A DNA stretch of 64,000 bases, taken from Pelagibius sp965227505. Its GTDB lineage: Bacteria; Pseudomonadota; Alphaproteobacteria; Kiloniellales; Kiloniellaceae. The DNA lies in the NCBI RefSeq assembly GCF_965227505.1, contig NZ_OZ245757.1:558001-622000 (forward strand). The letters are read 5' to 3'. Positions 8,492-17,445 of the stretch are shown piece after piece (position 1 is the first letter of the stretch; each line of letters begins with the position of its first letter). Made by a program: the position numbers and the translations under genes. Under the pieces are notes generated by a model. It was not told the origin of the DNA, did no database searches, and saw nothing but the letters and a program-made list of their open reading frames with translations.

Positions 8492-9769
8492 ATGCATCTG
8501 GGCTACCCGTCTGAAAAGACGAAGAAAATCACGACGAGGCGCGCCTTCTCGGCCGTGCTCGCAGCAGGCACGGCCATCAGCCTGCTCGCCGCCGGCGCGG
8601 CAAACGCCAAGGTTGAGGGCGACACCATCGTGCTCGGCTCGGCGATCTCGCTGACCGGCAAGTACGCCACCAACGGCGTCCACGCGCAGAACGGCTATGA
8701 GATTGCCGTCAAGAAGATCAACGACAACGGCGGCGTCACCGTCGGCGGCAAGTCCTACAAGTTGAAGGTCGTCTACTACGACGATGAGTCCACCCCGGCC
8801 CGCGGCGCGCAGCTCGCCGAGCGCCTGATCAAGCAGGACGGCGTGCAGTTCATGTTGGGCCCGTACTCCTCCGGCCTCACCAAGGCGATCGCGCCGGTGA
8901 CCGAGAAGTACAAGATCCCGATGGTGGAGGCCGAGGGCGCCTCGCGCTCGCTCTTCACCCAGGGCTACAAGTACCTCTTCGCCGTACTCTCGACCTCCGA
9001 GCAGTACCTGGCCAGCGCGATCGATCTGGCCGCCGAGATGGCGGAAAAGGAAGGCCGCAAGCCCTCCGACATCAAGATCGCCATGGCCTTCGAGAACGAT
9101 CCCTTCTCGCTTGACGTGCGTGCCGGTGTCATGGACGACGCCAAGAAGTACGACATGAAGATCGTCATCGACGACAAGCTGCCGCGCGACCTCTCGGACA
9201 TGTCCGCGACCCTGACGAAGGCCAAGGCCCTGAAGCCGGACCTGCTCATCGTCTCCGGCCATTCCAAGGGCGCCGCCACGGCGGTGCGCCAGATCAACGA
9301 GATGAAGATCGACATCCCGATGATCGCCATGACGCACTGCGAGGCCGCCAAGGTCACCGACAAGTTCGGGGCCGGTGCAAACGACATCCTCTGTTCGACC
9401 CAGTGGGCCGAGACCCTGACCTACGAGGACCAGCTCTTCGGAACGGCCGCCGAGTTCCACGAAGAGTTCAAGCAGACCTTCGATGGTTACACCACGGTGC
9501 CTTACCAGTCCGCACAGGCCGCAGCGGCCGTGATGGTCTGGAAGGACGCCTTCGAACGGGCGGACAGCTTCGAGATCGACAAGGTCCGCGACGCCATCGC
9601 CGCCACTGAGATGAACACCTTCTACGGTCCCATCAAGTTCTCGGAGGCCGGCAACAACATCGCCAAGCCGATGGTGCTGCGCCAGATCCAGGAAGGACAG
9701 TACAACGTGGTAGCCCCGTCGAAGTGGGCTTCCCATCCGGTGAACTATCCGCGCGACGCGGGATTCTGA
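8492..9769 (+). CDS. Liv-type ABC transporter substrate-binding protein (Peripla_BP_6)
   Basis: The 425-residue periplasmic protein delivers a ligand to the membrane complex encoded downstream. After a charged N-region with an RR pair (TTRRAFSAVLAAGTAISLL), a signal peptide ends near AANA; the RR may mean Tat export, but the motif is not perfect. The mature part begins DTIVLGSAISLTGKYATNG, typical of branched-chain amino acid/amide binders. It lacks the early cysteine pair seen in the second binding protein of this window, so the ligand may differ. I chose ATG 8492 because GGGAGGAA precedes it; the frame is open 35 codons further upstream. Location next to a molybdenum hydroxylase suggests that it imports that enzyme's substrate (inference). 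Confidence 0.9.
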   Translation: MHLGYPSEKTKKITTRRAFSAVLAAGTAISLLAAGAANAKVEGDTIVLGSAISLTGKYATNGVHAQNGYEIAVKKINDNGGVTVGGKSYKLKVVYYDDESTPARGAQLAERLIKQDGVQFMLGPYSSGLTKAIAPVTEKYKIPMVEAEGASRSLFTQGYKYLFAVLSTSEQYLASAIDLAAEMAEKEGRKPSDIKIAMAFENDPFSLDVRAGVMDDAKKYDMKIVIDDKLPRDLSDMSATLTKAKALKPDLLIVSGHSKGAATAVRQINEMKIDIPMIAMTHCEAAKVTDKFGAGANDILCSTQWAETLTYEDQLFGTAAEFHEEFKQTFDGYTTVPYQSAQAAAAVMVWKDAFERADSFEIDKVRDAIAATEMNTFYGPIKFSEAGNNIAKPMVLRQIQEGQYNVVAPSKWASHPVNYPRDAGF

Positions 9770-9780
9770 GGTGCTTTGGC

Positions 9781-9846
9781 GGGGACCGCCCGGTGGGCGT
9801 CCCCTCACCCGGATCCGCCGCCGCCGGCCGAGTGGGCCGGCGGCGG
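9781..9846 (+). promoter_or_regulatory. hairpins between binding-protein gene and permease genes
   Basis: A 12-bp perfect stem (CCGCCGCCGGCC at 9818-9829, complement at 9835-9846, 5-base loop) follows a second, bulged stem (GGGGACCGCCC at 9781-9791 with GGGCGTCCCC). There is no T run. In ABC operons such hairpins after the binding-protein gene commonly protect its mRNA or cause partial termination, so more binding protein than permease is made. Confidence 0.6.
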
Positions 9847-9897
9847 TCCCGGCTGCGCCCTATCCCGCTGCAAGCCTTCATTCTGAGTTGATCTGCA

Positions 9898-10800
9898 ATG
9901 CTCGATAACCTGTCCCTTCTGGGGCTGGCCCCTGTCTTCAACATCCAACTGTTGCTGGACGGGCTCTTCATCGGCGCCATCTTCGCCCTTGCGGCCTATG
10001 GACTGGCCCTGGTCTGGGGTGTGATGAACGTCAAGAACCTGGCCCAGGGCGACTTCGTCATCATGGGCGGCTACATCGCCTACAGCCTGGCGGAGCTTGG
10101 CATTCATCCCATCTTCGGGCTGCCGGTGGCTGTCGTCGTGATGTTCGCCTTCGGCTGGGCGGTTTACGTTCTGGTCATCCGCCGGGTCATCGACCGCGAC
10201 CTCTTCACCTCGCTGCTGGCGACTTTCGGCATCGCTATCGTCGTCCAACAGACCCTGAACCTGATCTACGGTCCTGAGGTGAAGATTGCCGAGTCCGGCT
10301 TCGCGATCCGCTCGGCGCTCGACAACCAGCTGACCGTCGCCGACATCAAGCTGGTGTCCTTCGCGATGGCCGCGGCGCTGGCCATTGCGGTTGTGATCTT
10401 CATGAAGCGCAGCCGCATGGGCCAGGCGATCCGCGCGACGGCGCAGGACCCGCGCGCCGCAAAGATCATGGGGATCGACACCGACCGGGTCTACGCTTTC
10501 ACCTTTTCGCTGAACGCCGCGATCTGCGGAGCCGCCGGCGTGCTGATCGCCATGATCTGGGTGATCCAGCCCTTCTACGGCATCACCCACTCGATCCGAT
10601 CCTTCGTCATCGTGACAGCGGCGGGTTTCGGCAACCTGCCGGGCGTCATTATCGCCGGCCTCGGGCTCGGGGTCGCCGAACAGTACAGCGGCTTCGTCAT
10701 GGGTGCCGAATTCCAACAGGCCACGGTGGTCGGCCTGTTGGTCGCCGTTCTTGTCTGGCGGCAGATCCAGCAGAGCCGGATCAGGCAGGTGGTGCAATGA
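9898..10800 (+). CDS. Liv-type ABC transporter permease (LivH family)
   Basis: The 300-residue, eight-helix inner-membrane permease is of the LivH family. It shows the N-terminal LLDGLFIGAIFALAAYGLALVWGVMNVKNLAQGDFVIMGGYIAY and the EAA-like cytoplasmic loop SRMGQAIRATAQDPRAAKIMGID that contacts the ATPases. No strong ribosome binding site precedes the ATG. The stop overlaps the livM-like start by 4 bp (ATGA). It pairs with the next gene to form the transmembrane channel. Confidence 0.92.
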   Translation: MLDNLSLLGLAPVFNIQLLLDGLFIGAIFALAAYGLALVWGVMNVKNLAQGDFVIMGGYIAYSLAELGIHPIFGLPVAVVVMFAFGWAVYVLVIRRVIDRDLFTSLLATFGIAIVVQQTLNLIYGPEVKIAESGFAIRSALDNQLTVADIKLVSFAMAAALAIAVVIFMKRSRMGQAIRATAQDPRAAKIMGIDTDRVYAFTFSLNAAICGAAGVLIAMIWVIQPFYGITHSIRSFVIVTAAGFGNLPGVIIAGLGLGVAEQYSGFVMGAEFQQATVVGLLVAVLVWRQIQQSRIRQVVQ

Positions 10801-11861
10801 CGGCGCAACAGAGACAGTTTCTTCTCTACGGGCTGATCCTGCTCGGCGGGATCGCCGCGCCCTTCGTGTTTCCCAACTACACCTTCCAGATCGCCGTGCT
10901 CTGGGTGATGATTCTCTTCGCCCTGACCTGGGACATCATGGGCGGGCAGATGGGCTACAACTCGCTCGGCAACATCTTCTTCTTCGGTGCCGGGATGTAC
11001 GCCTGCGCCGTCGTCCAGATCGGCCTCTACTACAACGTCGGGGAATACACCTCGGCCTACGGTGCGGTGCGCGTTGACTTCACGCCGGGCCAGTACTACC
11101 TCGGCCTGCTGCTCGGCATCCTCGCCTCGGCGGTGATCTCCGCGATCTTCGCGGTGATCTTCGGCTGGATCGTCTTCGGCCTGCGCGGGCCCTACTTCGC
11201 CATCGGCACCTTGGGCGTGGCGATTGCCGCCGGCGAACTGGTGGGGGCCTGGGACTGGCTGGGCGGCGGCAGCGGCATTTCCATGCCCACCTATCCCGGC
11301 GAGCCCGACGCCCGCGCCAACCTGTTCTACTTTCTCTGTTTCGGCAGTGCGGTCGCCACCTTCCTGTTTCTCAGGATCCTCTACGCCACCCGTTTCAAGC
11401 TGGCGATCAACGCCATCCGCGACGACGAGGCCAAGGCCGAGGCCATGGGGGTCCACACCCTGCGCTACAAGATCGTCGCCTGGTCCATCGCCGCCTTCTT
11501 CCTGGGCATCTCAGGCGCCATCTACGGCAACATGAGCGGCTTCATCGAACCGCTCGAGGTCGCCTTCCCGACCGTCACCTTCGGCATCTTCATGGTGCTC
11601 ATGGCGCTGCTGGGCGGCAAGGGCACGCTCTGGGGCCCGGTGCTGGGCGCCACCCTGTTCCACGTGATCAAGGAGGTGACCTGGACCCACCTGCTGGGCT
11701 GGCAGTGGGTTGCCCTCGGCCTGCTGATCATCGTCAACGTGGTCTACTTCCAGCAGGGCCTGCTGGGCTGGGCGCAGGAGAAATGGCCGGAGGCTTTCGG
11801 CATCCGCGTCGACGAGGACGACAGCGCCGCGAACCGCGAACAACGGAGTGCCGCGGAATGA
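10797..11861 (+). CDS. Liv-type ABC transporter permease (LivM family)
   Basis: The 354-residue polytopic permease of the LivM family has the typical LTWDIMGGQMGYNSLGNIFFFGAGMYA segment and the cytoplasmic coupling loop FKLAINAIRDDEAKAEAMGV. An insertion of about 35 residues (about 80-105), NVGEYTSAYGAVRVDFTPGQ, sits in an early periplasmic loop. It overlaps both neighbours by 4 bp. The C-terminus is acidic and hydrophilic. With LivH it forms the channel. Confidence 0.92.
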   Translation: MTAQQRQFLLYGLILLGGIAAPFVFPNYTFQIAVLWVMILFALTWDIMGGQMGYNSLGNIFFFGAGMYACAVVQIGLYYNVGEYTSAYGAVRVDFTPGQYYLGLLLGILASAVISAIFAVIFGWIVFGLRGPYFAIGTLGVAIAAGELVGAWDWLGGGSGISMPTYPGEPDARANLFYFLCFGSAVATFLFLRILYATRFKLAINAIRDDEAKAEAMGVHTLRYKIVAWSIAAFFLGISGAIYGNMSGFIEPLEVAFPTVTFGIFMVLMALLGGKGTLWGPVLGATLFHVIKEVTWTHLLGWQWVALGLLIIVNVVYFQQGLLGWAQEKWPEAFGIRVDEDDSAANREQRSAAE

Positions 11862-12601
11862 CCGACATGATCGAGGTCGCCGGCGTTTCGAAGGCCTTCG
11901 GCGGTGTGCAGGCCAACCGCGCCGTGTCGCTGCGCGTCCCGCCCGGCAAGATCACCGGTCTGATCGGGCCCAACGGCTCCGGCAAGACCACGCTGTTCAA
12001 CTCCATCGTCGGCTATCACCCCATCGACGAAGGCTCGATCCGCTTCGAGGGGCGCGAGATTTCCAGGCTGCGCGTGCCGCAGATCGCCCGGCTGGGCCTG
12101 CTGCGCACCTTCCAGCAGACCCGCATCTATTCCAAGATGGACTGCGTCCAGAACATGCTGATTTCGGTGCCGCACCGGGAGGCCGGCTGGCGGACCATGT
12201 TCACGCCCTTCCAGCCGGAACTGGTGGACAAGGCCGAGCAACTGCTGGAGTTCGTCGGTCTCTACGCCAAGCGGCGCCTGATCTCCGGCGATCTCTCCTT
12301 CGGCCAGCAGAAGCTGCTGGAATTCGCCATGGCGCTGATGAACGAGCCCAAGGTGCTGCTGCTCGACGAGCCGACCGCCGGCATCAACCCGACCCTGATC
12401 AACGGCCTGATCGACCGGCTGAAACGGGCCAACGAGGAGTTCGGGATCACCCTCTTCGTCATCGAACACAACATGCGCGTCATCATGAACCTGGCGGAAA
12501 ACATCTACTGCCTTGCCCACGGCGAACTCCTGGCGGAAGGCCCGCCGGGCGAAATCCAGAACGACCAGCGGGTGATCGATGCCTACCTGGGGGCCCACTG
12601 A
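11858..12601 (+). CDS. Liv-type ABC transporter ATP-binding protein (LivG family)
   Basis: The 247-residue ABC ATPase has Walker A GPNGSGKTT, signature LSFGQQK, Walker B VLLLDEPTAG and the switch histidine in VIEHNM. LivG-specific features include LGLLRTFQQTRIYSKMDCVQNML. It hydrolyses ATP on the cytoplasmic face to drive import. The ATG at 11858 overlaps the end of the LivM-type gene, and the reading frame upstream is only a shadow. The stop codon shares one base with the next start. Confidence 0.93.
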   Translation: MTDMIEVAGVSKAFGGVQANRAVSLRVPPGKITGLIGPNGSGKTTLFNSIVGYHPIDEGSIRFEGREISRLRVPQIARLGLLRTFQQTRIYSKMDCVQNMLISVPHREAGWRTMFTPFQPELVDKAEQLLEFVGLYAKRRLISGDLSFGQQKLLEFAMALMNEPKVLLLDEPTAGINPTLINGLIDRLKRANEEFGITLFVIEHNMRVIMNLAENIYCLAHGELLAEGPPGEIQNDQRVIDAYLGAH

Positions 12602-13491
12602 TGGCGCCTGAAAACAATCAATCTGAGAGCAATCAAGAAGACGCCAAGCGGATCCGCGGCTACGGCCACGGCGGCGTCGAGACGGTCATCTCCGTCGAGG
12701 ACGTGAACCGCCAGGCGGCGGCGCTGACCGAGTCCGGCATTCCCGAGGGGCGCATCGCCGCCCTCGCCGCGGGCGAGCCCTATGTCAGCATCGACGGTCT
12801 GCGGGCCGGCTACGGCAAGATGGAAATCCTGCATGACTTCAATCTGCAGGTCGGCCGCGGCCAGTCGCTCTGCCTGATCGGGCCGAACGGGGCGGGCAAG
12901 TCCACGGTGCTGCATTCCATCTTCGGCTTCACCAACATCTTCGCCGGCGCCATCACGGTGGGCGGCCGCGATGTCACCAAGCTCTCCCCCAAGGATAAGC
13001 TGCGCACGGCAGGCGTCGCCTACATCCTGCAGGACAAGTCGGTCTTTCCGGCCATGACGGTGGAGGAAAACCTCTGGATGGGAGGCTACCTGATGGACAG
13101 CCCCGCCCAGGCCAGAGAGAAGGCGGAGCAGATCTTCGACAAGTACCCCCGCCTGGCGGAGCGGCGCAGCCACCAGGCCAAGGTGTTGTCGGGCGGCGAG
13201 CGCCGGCTGCTGGAGATTTCCCGCGCTCTGGTCATGGAGCCGGAGGTGCTGCTGGTGGACGAGCCCTCCATCGGCCTGGAGCCCCGTTTCATCGACATGG
13301 TCTTCGAAATCCTCAACGACCTGCAGAAGGGCGAAGGCAAGACCATCATCATGGTGGAGCAGAACGCCAAGAAGGGCCTGGAGTTCGCCGATATCGGCTA
13401 TGTGCTGGTGTCCGGCGAGCTTGCCATGGCCGATGCCGGCGACCGCCTGTTGGAGGACCCGCAGGTCGGACGCCTGTTCCTCGGCGGATAG
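12601..13491 (+). CDS. Liv-type ABC transporter ATP-binding protein (LivF family) with N-terminal extension
   Basis: The 296-residue ABC ATPase has Walker A GPNGAGKST, signature LSGGERR and Walker B VLLVDEPSIGLEP, plus the LivF-type MVEQNAKKGLEFAD near the end. The ABC core begins near residue 60 (YVSIDGLRAGYGKMEILHDF). The first 55 or so residues are an extra polar segment (ENNQSESNQEDAKRIRGYGHGG) that standard LivF lacks; the usual length is about 235-240. The ATG overlaps the LivG stop by one base, so the long form is probably genuine. The gene ends the transporter part of the cluster. Confidence 0.9.
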   Translation: MAPENNQSESNQEDAKRIRGYGHGGVETVISVEDVNRQAAALTESGIPEGRIAALAAGEPYVSIDGLRAGYGKMEILHDFNLQVGRGQSLCLIGPNGAGKSTVLHSIFGFTNIFAGAITVGGRDVTKLSPKDKLRTAGVAYILQDKSVFPAMTVEENLWMGGYLMDSPAQAREKAEQIFDKYPRLAERRSHQAKVLSGGERRLLEISRALVMEPEVLLVDEPSIGLEPRFIDMVFEILNDLQKGEGKTIIMVEQNAKKGLEFADIGYVLVSGELAMADAGDRLLEDPQVGRLFLGG

Positions 13492-13520
13492 GAGGTTTGA
13501 GGGTTTGTCGGCACCGGCCC

Positions 13521-13576
13521 GCTCCCCTTCCCGACCACCCATTAGGATACTTTCGTGGGTGGTCGGGAAGGGGAGC
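13521..13576 (+). terminator. 21-bp perfect hairpin after the ABC transporter genes
   Basis: Bases 13521-13541 and 13556-13576 are perfect complements over 21 positions, with a 14-base loop (TTAGGATACTTTCG). The stem sits 30 bp after the LivF-type stop. No T run follows, so it may act as a Rho-type or processing barrier rather than a classical terminator, and it separates the transporter from coxG. Its length and perfection also fit a small palindromic repeat element. Confidence 0.65.
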
Positions 13577-13744
13577 AGGCTGGAACCGCTAGACAAACTA
13601 GTCACCCTTCCCTGCGTTTGACGCATGGCCGCTTGGCCGAAGGTAGGGCTTGAACCCCCGGGGTCGAGCGGCAATGCTCTGACGCTTGGGCAGTAGTGCA
13701 GGCTGCGTCGCCGGCGGCCAACCGAAAAAAGGTTTCTCAAGATC

Positions 13745-14365
13745 ATGCAGATGACCGGCCAGTACCGTATCGAGGCGCCGCGCCAGGCGGTTTGGGAAGC
13801 ACTCAACGATGTCGAGGTGCTGCGCGCCTGTATCCCGGGGGTGGAAGAGATCGAGAAGACCTCCGACACCGAGTTCACGGCCAAGGTCAAAGCAAAGGTG
13901 GGGCCTGTCTCCGCGCGCTTTGCCGGTGCCGTCACGCTGAGCGACCTGGACCCGCCCAACGGCTATACGATTTCCGGTGAGGGCAAAGGGGGTGCAGCGG
14001 GTTTCGCCAAGGGGGGCGCCAAGGTGCGCCTGGAGGAGGACGGTGGCGGAACCCTGCTGAACTACGACGTCGAAGCCAAGGTCGGCGGCAAGCTGGCCCA
14101 GATCGGCTCCCGCCTCATAGACGGCACGGCCAAGAAGATGGCGGATGACTTTTTTTCGCGCTTTGCCGAAACCGTCGGCGCGGCGCCGGCAGAGGCTGTA
14201 GCCGCCGAGGCCCCCACTGCAGCCCCCGTTGCGGCGCCCGCAGCGGCACCGGCGCCTGCCGCAGCGGATGCGGATGCCGATGTCGGCGCCGGCGCGTCGC
14301 TCGGCGTCTGGGTGACCGGCCTGCTTATCGTTGTCCTTATCCTGCTTGCGGTCTTTGCGCTATGA
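13745..14365 (+). CDS. coxG: CoxG family protein (SRPBCC fold) with C-terminal membrane anchor
   Basis: The 206-residue protein has residues 1 to about 145 matching the CO dehydrogenase subunit G family (QYRIEAPRQAVWEALNDVEVLRACIPGVEEIEKTSDTEF), a START/SRPBCC lipid- or quinone-binding fold. An Ala/Pro-rich linker (about 150-185) leads to a single C-terminal membrane helix (LGVWVTGLLIVVLILLAVFAL). CoxG proteins help attach aerobic Mo hydroxylases to the membrane and pass electrons to quinone. It lies 226 bp upstream of the hydroxylase subunits, which supports the same role here. Confidence 0.88.
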   Translation: MQMTGQYRIEAPRQAVWEALNDVEVLRACIPGVEEIEKTSDTEFTAKVKAKVGPVSARFAGAVTLSDLDPPNGYTISGEGKGGAAGFAKGGAKVRLEEDGGGTLLNYDVEAKVGGKLAQIGSRLIDGTAKKMADDFFSRFAETVGAAPAEAVAAEAPTAAPVAAPAAAPAPAAADADADVGAGASLGVWVTGLLIVVLILLAVFAL

Positions 14366-14591
14366 ACCGGGTTTGCGCTGCAATCATTGCGTCACAAATC
14401 AGCGTTTCCGGGGCGACCTAGACCAAAGTATCAGGCCGGGGACAGCCGCGCCCCTTGACCTGAAAATCCTACCGCAACACACTGATTCCCCGCAGAACAT
14501 CCGGCGGCCGCAGGGTACCGACTGGCAATCGGGCGGTTGCAGACAAGAATAACCGGACATTCCGTTCGGAGGTCAATGAAGGGAGATCCCC

Positions 14592-15059
<468 letters not shown>

Positions 15060-15063
15060 GGCC

Positions 15064-17430
15064 ATGACAGACACCGGAATTGGCGCCAGCGTAAAGCGCA
15101 AGGAAGACTTCCGTTTCCTGACCGGCGAGGGCCGCTACACCGACGACATCAACCGGCCGGGCCAGCTTCACGCCTACTTCGTGCGCTCGCCCCACGCCCA
15201 CGCCACCGTCAAAGGCGTGAACAAGGCAGACGCCGAGGCCGCCGAGGGCGTTGTCGCCGTCTTCACCGGCGCCGACATGGCCGCCGACAACGTCGGCTCC
15301 CTGCCCTGCGGCTGGGTGGTCAACGACCGCCACGGCGAGCCGCACAAGGCGCCGCCGCACTTCCCGCTGGTCCGCGACAAGGTGCGCTATGTCGGCGATC
15401 ACGTCGCCGTTGTCATCGCCAAGACCTATGCGGCGGCCCGCCAGGCCGCGGAACTGGTCGAGGTCGACTATGACGAGCTGCCGGCGGTTGCCGAGACCGG
15501 GAAGGCCCGCGACGGGTCAGCGCCGCTGCTCCACGAAGAAGCGCCGGGCAACCTCTGTTACGACTGGGTGCTGGGCGACGAGGCCGAGGCCGATGCCGCC
15601 TTCGCCAAGGCGCACCACGTCACCAAGGTCGATCTGGTGAACAACCGCCTGATCCCCAACGCCATGGAGCCGCGCGCGGCCATCGGCGAATACGACATGG
15701 GGACCGACAGCTACACGCTCTACTCCACCAGTCAGAATCCGCACTTGCTGAAGCTCATCCTCTGCGCCTTCGTGCTGGGGCTGAACGAGAACAAGCTGCG
15801 GGTGATCGCGCCTGATGTCGGTGGCGGTTTCGGCTCCAAGATCTTCTGCTACGCTGAAGAGACGGTCTGCACCTGGGCCGCGAAGAAGGTGAAGGCGCCG
15901 GTGAAGTGGACGGCGGAGCGCACCGAAAGCTTCACCTCCGACGCCCACGGCCGCGACCACATCACCCATGCCCAACTGGCGATGGACGAGAACGGCAAGT
16001 TTCTGGGCATGAAGGTGGACACCACGGCGAACATGGGTGCCTACCTGTCCAGCTTCTCGACCTCGGTGCCGACCTATCTCTACGCCACGCTGCTCGCCGG
16101 GCAGTACACCACGCCGGTGATCTTCGCCAACGTGAAGGCGGTCTTCACCAACACCGCCCCGGTGGATGCCTACCGCGGCGCCGGGCGGCCGGAGGCCACC
16201 TACGTGGTCGAGCGGCTGGTGGAGGTCGCGGCGCGGGAAATGGGGCTCGACCCCGCCGAAATCCGGCGCCGGAACTTCATCCAGCCGGACCAGTTCCCCT
16301 ATCAGACCCCGGTGGCGCTGCAGTACGACATCGGCGACTACGGCGCCTCCCTCGACAAGGCGCTGGAGATGATCGACTACGACGGCTTCGCAGCCCGTCG
16401 TTCGGCCTCCGAGGCCAAGGGCATGCTCCGGGGCATCGGCTTCTCCGCTTACATCGAGGCCTGCGGCATCGCTCCTTCCGCCGTGGTCGGCTCCCTCGGC
16501 GCCGGCGTCGGCCTTTGGGAGTCAGCACAGGTCCGCTTCAACGCGACGGGCTCGGTTTCGGTCTTCACCGGGGCCCACAGCCACGGCCAGGGGCATGAGA
16601 CCACCTTCTCGCAGTTGGTGTCCGATACCCTGGGCGTGCCCATCGAGAACGTGGAGATCGTGCACGGCGATACCGGCTCGATCCCCATGGGCATGGGCAC
16701 CTATGGCTCGCGCTCCCTGGCGGTCGGCGGCTCGGCGATCTCACGGGCCTGCGACAAGATCATCGAGAAATCGCGCAAGATCGCCGCGCATCTGATGGAA
16801 GCCTCGGTGGACGACGTCGAGTTCGAAAACGGCACCTTCCGGGTCGCCGGTACCGACAAGGAGAAGTCCATCGCCGAGGTCGCCTTCACCGCCTATGTGC
16901 CGCACAACTATCCGGAGGGCGTGGAGCCCGGCCTCGACGAGACCGCCTTCTACGATCCTCTGAACTTCACCTATCCCTCGGGCGTGCACATCTGCGAGGT
17001 GGAGATCGATCCCTCGACCGGGGTGACGGAGATCGTCGACTGGGTTGCCGTCGACGACTTCGGCAAGGTGATCAATCCGATGGTGGTCGAGGGCCAGGTT
17101 CACGGGGGCATTGCCCAGGGCGTGGGCCAGGCGCTGCTCGAGAACTGCGTCTACGACGGCGACAGCGGGCAGCTTCTGACCGGGTCCTATATGGACTACT
17201 GCATGCCGCGGGCCGACGACCTGCCGTCTTTCCGCGTCGGCATGACGGAGACGCCCTGCACCCACAATCCCTTGGGGGTGAAGGGCTGCGGCGAAGCGGG
17301 CGCGATTGCCGCCCCGGCCGCCACCATCAACGCCATTACCAATGCGCTCGGCATCCTGTCCATGGATATGCCAGCCAGCCCCGAGAAGGTCTGGCGCCTG
17401 GCCAACCAGCAGAAGATGGCCGCCGAGTAA
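15064..17430 (+). CDS. coxL: molybdenum hydroxylase large subunit, form II CoxL-like
   Basis: The 788-residue catalytic subunit binds molybdopterin cytosine dinucleotide. It has DVGGGFGSK near residue 255, the active-site loop AYRGAGR at 369-375 and the conserved glutamate E744 in GVKGCGEAGA. True CO dehydrogenases (form I) carry AYRCSFR, with a cysteine that binds copper. Here that cysteine is replaced, so this is a form II enzyme whose physiological substrate is generally unknown; an N-heterocycle or aldehyde is plausible. It works with the small Fe-S and FAD subunits as a heterotrimer. It lies directly between coxS (4 bp) and coxM (15 bp). Confidence 0.93.
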   Translation: MTDTGIGASVKRKEDFRFLTGEGRYTDDINRPGQLHAYFVRSPHAHATVKGVNKADAEAAEGVVAVFTGADMAADNVGSLPCGWVVNDRHGEPHKAPPHFPLVRDKVRYVGDHVAVVIAKTYAAARQAAELVEVDYDELPAVAETGKARDGSAPLLHEEAPGNLCYDWVLGDEAEADAAFAKAHHVTKVDLVNNRLIPNAMEPRAAIGEYDMGTDSYTLYSTSQNPHLLKLILCAFVLGLNENKLRVIAPDVGGGFGSKIFCYAEETVCTWAAKKVKAPVKWTAERTESFTSDAHGRDHITHAQLAMDENGKFLGMKVDTTANMGAYLSSFSTSVPTYLYATLLAGQYTTPVIFANVKAVFTNTAPVDAYRGAGRPEATYVVERLVEVAAREMGLDPAEIRRRNFIQPDQFPYQTPVALQYDIGDYGASLDKALEMIDYDGFAARRSASEAKGMLRGIGFSAYIEACGIAPSAVVGSLGAGVGLWESAQVRFNATGSVSVFTGAHSHGQGHETTFSQLVSDTLGVPIENVEIVHGDTGSIPMGMGTYGSRSLAVGGSAISRACDKIIEKSRKIAAHLMEASVDDVEFENGTFRVAGTDKEKSIAEVAFTAYVPHNYPEGVEPGLDETAFYDPLNFTYPSGVHICEVEIDPSTGVTEIVDWVAVDDFGKVINPMVVEGQVHGGIAQGVGQALLENCVYDGDSGQLLTGSYMDYCMPRADDLPSFRVGMTETPCTHNPLGVKGCGEAGAIAAPAATINAITNALGILSMDMPASPEKVWRLANQQKMAAE

Positions 17431-17445
17431 GGGGAGACGACGACA

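Noticed and set aside
8411..9808. 465-codon minus-strand frame opposite the first binding-protein gene
   Set aside because: The plus-strand protein is clearly real; the antisense frame is compositional.
13630..13700. tRNA-like stretch (GCTTGAACCCCCGGGG) after the first Liv operon
   Set aside because: The reverse complement has a TTCAAGC loop, but the T stem does not pair and no acceptor stem can be formed.
15064..17430. Annotation as true (form I) CO dehydrogenase
   Set aside because: The active-site loop is AYRGAGR rather than AYRCSFR, and the gene order is S-L-M.
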